Shown: positions 16,610-24,366 of the stretch, piece by piece
Numbering within the stretch: position 1 is the stretch's first letter
Layout of the letters: the number at the start of each line of letters is the position of its first letter
Source of the DNA: Actinosynnema sp. ALI-1.44
Lineage (GTDB): Bacteria > Actinomycetota > Actinomycetes > Mycobacteriales > Pseudonocardiaceae
Assembly (NCBI RefSeq): GCF_001984155.1
Contig: NZ_MTQO01000034.1
Location: forward strand, 1 to 64,000
Reading direction: 5' to 3'
Length of the DNA: 64,000 nt
Translations under genes and position numbers: made by a program
Notes under the pieces: generated by a model
Database searches by the model: none
The model's input: the letters and a program-made list of their open reading frames with translations, nothing else
What the model was told of the DNA's origin: nothing

Positions 16610-17269
16610 TCAGGTCCGGTGGCGGCATTCTTCGAGGTACCGCAGGACGGCGGTGACTCGGCGGTCGACGCGATCGGTCGGGGCGAGGCCGAGTTTGGCG
16701 AAGATGCTGCGGATGTGCTTGTGGACGGCACCGTCTGTGACGGACAGTCGTTCGGCGATAGTGCTGTTGCCGAGGCCTTCGGCCATCAACGCCAGTACGT
16801 CGTGTTCTCTGGCGCTGAGTCGGTCCAGACGGGTGTCCGACCGGGTTTTGGTCAGCAGTTGCGCGATGACCTCCGGGTCCATCGCGGTGCCGCCGCTCGC
16901 TACGCGGTGCAGTGCGTCCAGGAACTCGGCGACCCGGCCGACTCGTTCCTTCAGCAGGTAGCCGAGGCGGGAGCCGCCGTCGGCCAGCAGCTGCGTCGCG
17001 AATGTCTGCTCCACGTAGGCCGACAACACCAGCACCGCGAGATCTGGCTGGCGGCGCCGCGCCGTCACGGCCGCTGTGATGCCCTCGTCGGTGTGGGTCG
17101 GCGGCATCCGGACATCCACGATGGCCACGTCGGGCTTGTGCTCGTCCACCGCGGCGAGGAAGTCGTCAGGATGCCCCGTTGTGGCGACAACGTCCAACGA
17201 CTCGGCTCGCAGCAACAGCGCGAGTCCTTCGCGCAACAGCAAGTCGTCCTCGGCGATCACAATCCGCAC
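16610..17269 (-). CDS. NarL/FixJ-family response regulator
   Basis: A 219-residue canonical response regulator. The acidic pocket is Glu7/Asp8/Asp9, the phospho-acceptor is Asp52 in VAIVDVRMP, and the conserved Lys lies in GYLLKERVG. The LuxR helix-turn-helix (LSAREHDVLALMAEGLGNST) occupies the C-terminus. It should bind DNA after phosphorylation by the sensor kinase encoded immediately upstream, with which it overlaps by 13 bases. The GTG start is inside the kinase's last codons. Targets are unknown; this is not the OmpR-type VanR architecture. Confidence 0.93.
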   Translation of the reverse strand: MRIVIAEDDLLLREGLALLLRAESLDVVATTGHPDDFLAAVDEHKPDVAIVDVRMPPTHTDEGITAAVTARRRQPDLAVLVLSAYVEQTFATQLLADGGSRLGYLLKERVGRVAEFLDALHRVASGGTAMDPEVIAQLLTKTRSDTRLDRLSAREHDVLALMAEGLGNSTIAERLSVTDGAVHKHIRSIFAKLGLAPTDRVDRRVTAVLRYLEECRHRT

Positions 17270-18513
17270 GGCAGGCTCACAGTCAGCACAGTGGGTCCAC
17301 CTACGGGGCTGGACAGCGCGAACGTTCCGTCGTGTGCTTGCACCCGGTGGCGGATACCGACGAGTCCCGATCCGCTGTGCTCGTTCGCTCCGCCGTCGCC
17401 GTCGTCGGTTATCTCCACGAAGAGCAACTCGCCACGCCGGTGGAGCACAACACTCGCGTTATGCGCACGGCTGTGCTTGGCGATGTTGGTCAGCCCCTCC
17501 GCGACCACGAGATAAGCCGTTGCCTCAACAGACGCGGCGCATCGTTCGGGCAGATCAGCCTCGACGCGGCAGGAAACCGGGCACGCCGCGGCCAACGCGG
17601 TCAGCGCGTCGGGAAGACTCCGGTCTGACAACACCGGAGGCAGGATACTGCGGACCACCTCGCGCAGTTCGGCCAGCGCCTGTTCCGCGGCGCACTGGGC
17701 ACGTTCGAGAACCGCGTCGGCACTGGCCGGATCACGCGCCAGCGCACGCCGGGCCGCACCCAGCAGAACGCTGACGGCGACAAGGCGGTTCTGGGTGCCG
17801 TCGTGCAACGACCGTTCGATCCGCCGCAGCTCAGCGGCATGAGCCTCCAGTGCCGCGGCGCGGGTGGCGGCCAGCCGGACGACGCGAAGCGCGAGGTCGG
17901 CGCTGGGATCGGGGGACAGCAGGTTTCGTCCGATCCGCGCCTGCACACGAGCCATGAGCGGGAGAACGGCCACGACCACGAAACCCCAGCCCACTCCCAT
18001 CAACATCACCCACAGCGCGTCCTGGACATCGTCGACACGCACGAGGCTCAACGTGTCGGTGGCCTGCTCTGGTGGCAGCAGATACCACCAGAGCAGGAAA
18101 GTGATGTCGCTGACCACGTAAAGCGGCAACGTGGCCCCCGCTATTCCGAGCGTGAACCCGGCCGTCCCGTGCGCGAGGACCCACCGCAATTCCTGGTGGA
18201 CCGCGGGATCCCGGACAGCGGCCCGCAGCGAGTCCGGCACCGGATCGGGGCTGACGATATCCGGTCCCCAGCGGGACAAACGGGCGCGTTCCCGGTCAGC
18301 GATCATACGAACCATTCGAAACGTCGTCGGCGCCAAGTACAGCCCCACGCCGACAACGCTCAACAACGCGGTCACCACCAGCCACAGCAGCATCGCGATC
18401 GCCATGACGCCAGTAGCCAGCCCGCCGACGAGGTGTTCAAGCGCTTCCACGGTGTCACGGACTCGCGACCACACGTCCCACTTCCGCGTCGGTCGTGTGA
18501 CGCGAGTCGACAT
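17257..18513 (-). CDS. NarL-type sensor histidine kinase (HisKA_3)
   Basis: A 418-residue membrane kinase. Four hydrophobic segments (about residues 35-60, 100-125, 150-175 and 180-205) precede the dimerisation helix ELRRIERSLHDGTQNRLVAV, whose phospho-acceptor is His237. The C-terminal ATPase domain has an N-box (AEGLTNIAKHSRA) and a G-box (DDGDGGANEHSGSGLVGIRHR). This is the DesK/NarX class that partners NarL-type regulators. The ATG at 18513 is preceded by AAGGAGG at five bases, which rules out the longer frame starting at 18705. The signal sensed is unknown; the Ala/Leu-rich membrane domain suggests an envelope cue. Confidence 0.92.
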   Translation of the reverse strand: MSTRVTRPTRKWDVWSRVRDTVEALEHLVGGLATGVMAIAMLLWLVVTALLSVVGVGLYLAPTTFRMVRMIADRERARLSRWGPDIVSPDPVPDSLRAAVRDPAVHQELRWVLAHGTAGFTLGIAGATLPLYVVSDITFLLWWYLLPPEQATDTLSLVRVDDVQDALWVMLMGVGWGFVVVAVLPLMARVQARIGRNLLSPDPSADLALRVVRLAATRAAALEAHAAELRRIERSLHDGTQNRLVAVSVLLGAARRALARDPASADAVLERAQCAAEQALAELREVVRSILPPVLSDRSLPDALTALAAACPVSCRVEADLPERCAASVEATAYLVVAEGLTNIAKHSRAHNASVVLHRRGELLFVEITDDGDGGANEHSGSGLVGIRHRVQAHDGTFALSSPVGGPTVLTVSLPCGL

Positions 18514-18631
18514 GTACGCCTCCTTGGTGGCCGTAGGACCGAACACCACGCGAGCGGTCACCCCAACTGCCGGGTCGCACGAATCGCTGTCGACACGGGG
18601 TATGCCCCCGCAGGCTACCGAGTGTCCGCCG

Positions 18632-19573
18632 TCAGCCGGAAGCAGCCGCCGAGTGTGTTTCCTCCTCGACGAGGTCGGCGTTGATCTGGGCCGCCGCTGC
18701 GGCACCCGCTGCGGCGGCGGTAGCGACCTGCGCGGTCAGATCGGTGACGTTGCCAGCCACCCATATCCCGGGCACGTCCGTGCGACCCGTCACGTCGGAC
18801 GGGATGTACTGCCCGATGCCCGCGGGGTGTTCCACCAGCCGCAGACCGACCCCCGCCAGGAACCGTGCACGCGCCACCATCCGTGGTGACACCACCAACG
18901 CGTCTCGGCTGACCACCGTGCCATCGGCCAACCGGACACCGGCCAGCCGGTCGTCGACTATGTCCAGTGACTCCACTGCGCCGTCCACCACGCGAATGCC
19001 CCTCGCGGCGAACCGTTCCGTGTCTTCTTCGGACAGACTCGGTGTGGCGTGCGAGAAGAAGGTGACGTCATCGCTCCACTGCCGGAACAACGATGCCTGG
19101 TACACCGACAGCGGGCCGGTCGCCAGCACGCCGATGGCCTGGTCACGAACTTCCCAGCCGTGGCAGTACGGGCAGTGCAGCACGTCGCGGCCCCACCGGT
19201 CCCACAGCCCGGGAATGCCCGGCAGCTCGTCGGTCAGCCCGGTGGTCACCAGCAGCCGGCGTGTGAAGATCGTTCGGTAGTCGGCGAGCGTCACCGCGAA
19301 CCCGGTGCCGCCGGCCACGGCCTCGACTGTGCCGTGCACGACCTCACCGCCGTGCCGCAGTACGTCCGACCGGCCACGCTCCAGCCACTCGGCGGGCGTG
19401 ATCCCGTCCTGGGACACCAACCCGTGGATGTTGGCCGCCGGTGTGAAACGCGGTGATCCCGAGTCGATCACCACCACCGACCGCCGCGACCGGGCCAGCA
19501 CCAACGCCCCGCTCAAACCCGCGGCCCCTCCTCCCACCACCACCACGTCGTACCCGTCTCGCTGCTCAAACAT
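18632..19573 (-). CDS. Second FAD-dependent CPYC oxidoreductase
   Basis: A 313-residue flavoprotein closely related to the one at 1280-2209. The FAD motif VVGGGAAGLSGALVLARSRR is at the N-terminus, CPYC-HGWE has cysteines at 134 and 137 (the same numbers as in the paralogue), and the second FAD motif near the C-terminus reads GIWVAGNVTD. It should use NAD(P)H to reduce an unknown partner through the cysteine pair or an alternative acceptor. The ATG at 19573 starts MFEQRDGYDVVVVGGG; a GGGGGAT purine run precedes it. It is the gene upstream of the kinase, 118 bases away, in the same orientation. Confidence 0.86.
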   Translation of the reverse strand: MFEQRDGYDVVVVGGGAAGLSGALVLARSRRSVVVIDSGSPRFTPAANIHGLVSQDGITPAEWLERGRSDVLRHGGEVVHGTVEAVAGGTGFAVTLADYRTIFTRRLLVTTGLTDELPGIPGLWDRWGRDVLHCPYCHGWEVRDQAIGVLATGPLSVYQASLFRQWSDDVTFFSHATPSLSEEDTERFAARGIRVVDGAVESLDIVDDRLAGVRLADGTVVSRDALVVSPRMVARARFLAGVGLRLVEHPAGIGQYIPSDVTGRTDVPGIWVAGNVTDLTAQVATAAAAGAAAAAQINADLVEEETHSAAASG

Positions 19574-19924
19574 GTGATCCCCCTGCCACCGCGCGATACC
19601 GCACGCGAATCGGCCCCCAGACACAGACTGGTCATTGCTCGGGCGATCGGCGACCTCCGGTTCGGATACTCGGACTCCCCGGACCGCGACACCGGTGCGC
19701 CCGGCCGCGCCGGGCGATGTGTCGACAATGGAGTCTTCCGCGGACCGCACCGCGCTCCCTCACCGCAAGGTTCGCCTCACCGGCGCCCGGGTACAATCCC
19801 CTACGCTGGAAGAACCGGAGTACAGCCTGCTGTACCCGCCTTGTACAGCTCAAGGGATCGAAAACAGCGCGCGGGTCTCGTACTCTCACTGCGGATCACG
19901 ACAGCCACGTAGCACGGAGTATTG
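19574..19924. other. Divergent intergenic region
   Basis: These 351 bases separate the leftward flavoprotein gene from the rightward small membrane protein. No frame here has convincing coding character on either strand. A GTACA-containing stretch (19789-19853, with two TTGTACAG/TGTACCC-like elements) might be regulatory, but I cannot assign it. Confidence 0.35.
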
Positions 19925-20155
19925 ATGACCGACGCTCGCCGCACTCGCAAGACCTCTGACACGCAGGGGAGCGCCGATCGGCCGAGCGGTGCCTTCCGAC
20001 CGCTGCTGTGGCTGGCACTGCTCATCAGCGCGTCGGGGAACGTCGTCGTGTCGAGCGCGAACCTCAACGCTCTCATCAATGTCGCTTTCGGACTCACCAC
20101 GGTGTCGTGCGCGGCGACGCTGATCGTCCACCACTACCGGCACCACCGCCGATGA
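19925..20155 (+). CDS. Small membrane protein of unknown function
   Basis: A 76-residue protein. Residues 1-25 are polar and basic. Two hydrophobic stretches follow: LLWLALLISASGNVVVSS and NVAFGLTTVSCAATLIV. It ends with the basic tail HHYRHHRR, so a two-helix hairpin with the N-terminus inside is likely. The ATG at 19925 has GGAG five bases before the codon. No family recognised. It stands alone between the divergent flavoprotein gene and a convergent LuxR regulator. Confidence 0.6.
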   Translation: MTDARRTRKTSDTQGSADRPSGAFRPLLWLALLISASGNVVVSSANLNALINVAFGLTTVSCAATLIVHHYRHHRR

Positions 20156-20319
20156 TCCGCGAACCACATCAGCCCGTGGCTGGAGTTCGCAAGATCCACT
20201 GTGACCGCCTGGTCACCGAAGACCGGCTCGATCTTCGCGATCACTCACAGGCGATGGCACACGCCCTTCGAATCGGCCCGGTCTGAGTACCGGGGTGCGC
20301 ATCCGACTGGGGCCACCCA

Positions 20320-20955
20320 TCAGCACACACACGCCCGCACCGCGTACGCCGCAGCGTGCGCGCGATTCCTCAGACCATGCCGTTTCATCACTCTGTGCAG
20401 CACGTTCTTGACGGTTCGGTCCGAGTAGGCGAGCTTGCCCGCGATCTGCTCGGTATTGAGCCCTTCGATCAGCAACCGCAACACGTCGCACTCGCGCTCG
20501 GTCAACCCGGACATCATCAGTCCGTTCGGGCGCAGCACCTGGCTGTCGACGTCCTGGACGAGTGCCAGCAGCTTGCGCTGCAGGACTGGGGGCATGGACA
20601 CGATGCCCTTGTGCGCTGCGAGCACCGCGTTGAGCAGTTGCGGTCCTCCGGTCTCCCGCAACGGGATGACCGCGGTGACGCCGAGGAGAACGGCCGTCAG
20701 CAGATCGTCTTCGTTGAAGTCATCGGTGACCACCACGCACGACCGAGGGCCGTTCCCGGTCGGGTTCCGACCCACCGGGCCCAGTTTGGACAGTGTGTTC
20801 CTGGTCGTCCTGGCTTCGAGCAGCAGAACCACGTCCGCGCGTGCGAGTTCGGATTCCGGCAGGACGCAGACAGCCTTCTGCGCGCCCAGCAAGACAGTCG
20901 CTCCGTTGCGCAGCAACGGGTCGGACGTGACAACAACGACGTTCGTAACCTTCAC
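20320..20955 (-). CDS. LuxR-family regulator with atypical receiver domain
   Basis: A 211-residue regulator similar in plan to the one at 15968. The first 110 residues follow a receiver-like alternation of strands and helices (NVVVVTSDPLLRNGATVLLG), but the third strand reads ADVVLLLEAR, with Leu-Glu in place of the phospho-acceptor Asp. Activity may be set by ligand or protein binding instead of phosphotransfer. The C-terminal helix-turn-helix is clear (LTERECDVLRLLIEGLNTEQ). The GTG at 20955 has AGGGGG close upstream; the longer frame to 21030 adds non-coding-like residues. It converges with the small membrane protein gene. Confidence 0.85.
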   Translation of the reverse strand: MKVTNVVVVTSDPLLRNGATVLLGAQKAVCVLPESELARADVVLLLEARTTRNTLSKLGPVGRNPTGNGPRSCVVVTDDFNEDDLLTAVLLGVTAVIPLRETGGPQLLNAVLAAHKGIVSMPPVLQRKLLALVQDVDSQVLRPNGLMMSGLTERECDVLRLLIEGLNTEQIAGKLAYSDRTVKNVLHRVMKRHGLRNRAHAAAYAVRACVC

Positions 20956-21645
20956 GCTACCCCCTGCACTGGGCGGCACCCGAACCGGGCAAGCACAGTC
21001 ACCGCCATCCAGCGCGGCGTACCCCGGCATGGATGAACCCTCGGTTCAGAAGCCTAACTGATGTGAAAGTACACAAAAAGGTTTCTTTCGGTACCAAGGC
21101 CGACGAGATTGCGAAGAGAGCGCGAGCAGCACCCGGCATTGTCTGCGCGGCGGGCGGAAATCTTCGACGAAACTGATCAACGACGGGGCGAACGCTCCGA
21201 TTCTCAACAAGAGCCTTGACCAGCTTCCCGCACTACAGGCGGTCGCGCCGCACGACGAGGCAACCGCCTCGACTGAGCGCCACCACATCGTCGCACAGGG
21301 CCGGACGACCGACGGACGGTGCGCGTCCACAGGTAGCCGGTCTGCGGAAACACCTGGATGTCCGCAGGATTGTGCGACCTGGCAAGAATTTGCCATCTTC
21401 GCGCGATCGCGGCCCGATACCCCGCCCGATCCGTCCGGCGATCGACCACTGGTTGGCGACCGCACAGAGACCGATGCGCAGGGTGCATGGCCATTCAGGT
21501 CAGGAACACCGCTTGGCGCGCGGCCGGTGCTTGAAGATATGACCAGGGCTAGTTGGCCGTCAGCCTGGGCACTCCGGTTTCCCAATGGTCACTGATCCGG
21601 TCATGGTGGGGGCACTGGCTGTGGTTGTCATCGCATGATGCGGGT
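20956..21645. other. Divergent regulatory region before the type VII island
   Basis: A 690-base stretch with no gene I can support. An AT-richer patch at 21058-21095 lies upstream of the leftward LuxR gene and is a likely promoter area. The right part precedes the first LAL regulator. Short frames on both strands have no recognisable product and irregular codon use. Confidence 0.4.
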
Positions 21646-24303
21646 GTGCATGCAGTACTCGCCGCTATTGCCACTGATCGGCCGCTGGTGTTGGTCACTG
21701 GACCGACGGGGGTCGGCCGGACGAGTTTTCTCGGCAAGGTGGGGGACGAGCTTCGGAAGCGCGGGACACGGGTGTCGGCGACCCGGTTCACCCGTGAAGG
21801 CGATGCGGTGCCGGTGTGGCTGGGCGGGGCCGACACCGTCCGCTTGTCGATCGGTCCGGTCGCCGGGGCGCACCGAGAGCCGGAGATCGCGCGGCGGGCT
21901 GCGGTGGTGGTCGCCAACACACTGTTTCGTGGCGACGGTGAGGGCGCGCTGCTGATCGACGACGCGCAGTGGATCGATGATGATTCACGGGCTGTGCTGG
22001 AGGCGCTCGCGCGACGGATGGCGGGGACGTCGGCGGTATGCGTGTGTGCCGTGCGCACGCCCCTGACACGGGCTGATCAGGTTGCCTGGGCGCGGAAGTT
22101 GAGTGACGAAGGGCTTCTGCGTTCTGTGCGGCTGCGGCCGATGACTGCCGCGGCGATCTCCCGGCAGTTGACGGCCGTGACGCTGGCGAGGCCGGACGGT
22201 GAGCTGGTCGCCCGTGTCGGTGCGCTCAGCCGGGGCATTCCGGCTGCGGTGCGGGATTCGATTGGAGCGTTGTGGCACAACGGGTCCATTCAAGTTTTCG
22301 GCAGCAGTGCGTATCTGGTGGACGGCACGCGTCCGGTGGAGCCCCCGCAGGACAACGAATTCGTTAGGATGATTCGTGGTCTCGGGCGGCGGGCCCATGC
22401 GGCGGCGAAAGCGGTCAGCGTGCTGGCCCCGTTCGGTGCGGACGTACCCCGGCTGGTCTCCGAAGTGCTCGGTACGACCGAGCCGGAGACCGTCACACTG
22501 CTGGAAACTCTGCGGCAGACGGGAATTCTGCACCGTGGTCACCATGGGAGCTCGTGGCGGTTCCCGGTTCCGCTGGTCGCTTCGGCGCTCGTCGCGGGTA
22601 TGGGGCCGTTCGAACGGCGGCGCCTCGCGGCGAAGGCTGTCGGCGCGGTATGGGCAGGCGACGCGCGATGCGCCGACGCGGACTATCTGACTGATCTCGT
22701 GGCCGACGCCGGTCGGCTGATCGATCCCCAGCGCGCGCTCCGTGAACTGCTGCTCCGATCCACTGAGGTCGGTGCGCAGGCACCCGAACGCGCGTTGCGC
22801 TGGCTCGATTCGGCGATCGGGCTGGCCGAGAGCCGGGCTCAGCATGTGATGGTCATGCGCGCGCATATCGCCGCATGCCATACCCAAGGTGACCACGAGC
22901 GTGGGCTGCGCGGTGCACTGCTGCTGTTGAACGACTTCGCTGACGAGCTCACGCCGGACGTGACGCAGGACGTCCAAGTGATGGCGGTGCACGCGCTGAA
23001 AGGCGTGCGGGACACCGAGGCGCTACAGGAGATCGCAGACCTCCGGAGCCGATGGGCGGGAGACGACGCCGTGGGCACGGTCACCAGGGCGTTCGCGTAC
23101 AGCATGCTGGACCGCTGGGACCAGGTGCGCGATCTCCTGGCGCGGACCGAGGACCAATGGCGTGCCGGGAACACCACGTCCGTTCGGTACGGTTCCCAGC
23201 TGTACTTGATGGCGGCCTTGTGGACCGGCCGCGTGGAGCGTTTCGAGCAGAGCCTCGCGGACCGTTCGCAGTGGCCGTTGCGGGATGTCGGACGCCATCG
23301 AGTCGAGCACGTCAACTCCCATCTGACCGCGTTGCTGGTCACCGGTGACTCCAGCCGCGCCGAGAAGCTGCTGATCGACGAGGACCTGCCGGTCGAGAGC
23401 CTGCGGCTCGCCAACCGCGCGATGCTCGCGGCGATGTGCGGGCAGGCCGATCTCGCCGTCCATCTGGCCACGCGCGGCATCGCGAACGGCACGGACCGCG
23501 ACCTCGACGCCGGATCCGCCGCCATGTACCAGAACGTCGTCGAAGTACTGGTGGCGCAGGGCAAGCTGACCACGGCACGGGAAATGCTGATCACCGCACG
23601 GGAGACCGGCCCGCAGCTGGAGCACCTGTTGTACATCGCCGAGGCGCGGATCGACCGGGCGTTGGGGGAGAACGGGCGCGCGGCGGCCAAACTCCGCGCC
23701 TTTCTCGAAACGAGGGAGCGAGGACTGCTCGTCGGCGCCGACCTTTGCTGGTCGGAGCTGGCCGATCTGGCGCTCGAGGCCGGTGACCGGCAGGAGGCGA
23801 GGCGGTGTCTCGCCGAGCTGGAGCTTGTCGCCGAGTCCATGCCGACGTCCCGCGCGCTGACGCATGCCCGGCTGGTCCGGGCCTGCGTGTGCCACGCCCC
23901 GCAAGCAGCGGGCGAAAGTCTCCGCCTGGCAAGGGAACGCGGCCAGCCTCTTGAACTGGCCGCGACGGCGGCGCGACTTGTGCGGCATGGGGCAGGCGAG
24001 CCGACGTTGCTGAGCGAGGTCTACGAGCTGCTGGGTGAACTCGGTGCCCTGCTGTACCGGTCGTGGATCCGCAACCTCATGCGACAGCACGGCGTCGTTG
24101 TCCCCGGCCGAAAAGAGACCGTCGCGGAGAACGAACGCGTGCTGGCCATGCTCGCCGCCGACGGGTTGACCAACAAGCAGCTCGCGATGGCGTTGCACAC
24201 CACCGAGAAAAGCGTGGAAGGCCGGCTCAGCAGACTGTTCGCGCACACGGGCTTCCGTTCCCGGATCGAGCTGTCGACCGCGATGCTGACCGGTGAATTC
24301 TAG
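21646..24303 (+). CDS. LAL-type LuxR regulator with AAA-like ATPase domain (first of two)
   Basis: An 885-residue large ATP-binding regulator of the LuxR family. A P-loop near residue 19 reads GPTGVGRTS, with arginine where lysine is usual, and Walker B is ALLIDDAQWID. A long middle region of helical TPR-like repeats follows, and the C-terminal helix-turn-helix is DGLTNKQLAMALHTTEKSVE. Such proteins act as signal-responsive transcriptional activators. It heads a rightward series leading into mycosin, so it probably regulates the secretion genes. The start is uncertain: I chose the GTG at 21646 because codons back to a TTG at 21553 look non-coding. No strong ribosome-binding site is visible. 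Confidence 0.85.
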   Translation: MHAVLAAIATDRPLVLVTGPTGVGRTSFLGKVGDELRKRGTRVSATRFTREGDAVPVWLGGADTVRLSIGPVAGAHREPEIARRAAVVVANTLFRGDGEGALLIDDAQWIDDDSRAVLEALARRMAGTSAVCVCAVRTPLTRADQVAWARKLSDEGLLRSVRLRPMTAAAISRQLTAVTLARPDGELVARVGALSRGIPAAVRDSIGALWHNGSIQVFGSSAYLVDGTRPVEPPQDNEFVRMIRGLGRRAHAAAKAVSVLAPFGADVPRLVSEVLGTTEPETVTLLETLRQTGILHRGHHGSSWRFPVPLVASALVAGMGPFERRRLAAKAVGAVWAGDARCADADYLTDLVADAGRLIDPQRALRELLLRSTEVGAQAPERALRWLDSAIGLAESRAQHVMVMRAHIAACHTQGDHERGLRGALLLLNDFADELTPDVTQDVQVMAVHALKGVRDTEALQEIADLRSRWAGDDAVGTVTRAFAYSMLDRWDQVRDLLARTEDQWRAGNTTSVRYGSQLYLMAALWTGRVERFEQSLADRSQWPLRDVGRHRVEHVNSHLTALLVTGDSSRAEKLLIDEDLPVESLRLANRAMLAAMCGQADLAVHLATRGIANGTDRDLDAGSAAMYQNVVEVLVAQGKLTTAREMLITARETGPQLEHLLYIAEARIDRALGENGRAAAKLRAFLETRERGLLVGADLCWSELADLALEAGDRQEARRCLAELELVAESMPTSRALTHARLVRACVCHAPQAAGESLRLARERGQPLELAATAARLVRHGAGEPTLLSEVYELLGELGALLYRSWIRNLMRQHGVVVPGRKETVAENERVLAMLAADGLTNKQLAMALHTTEKSVEGRLSRLFAHTGFRSRIELSTAMLTGEF

Positions 24304-24366
24304 CTTCGTTCACGTCGGGGACGACGCGACCACGGAGGGGTTCGATGCGGGGAGGGGAATGTCGGG

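Noticed and set aside
16610-18513. Two-component pair near vanHAX considered as VanR/VanS
   Set aside because: The regulator has a LuxR-type output domain and the kinase is of the HisKA_3 class with SLHDGTQNR. VanR is OmpR-type and VanS is HisKA-type, so they are not the usual glycopeptide sensor pair.
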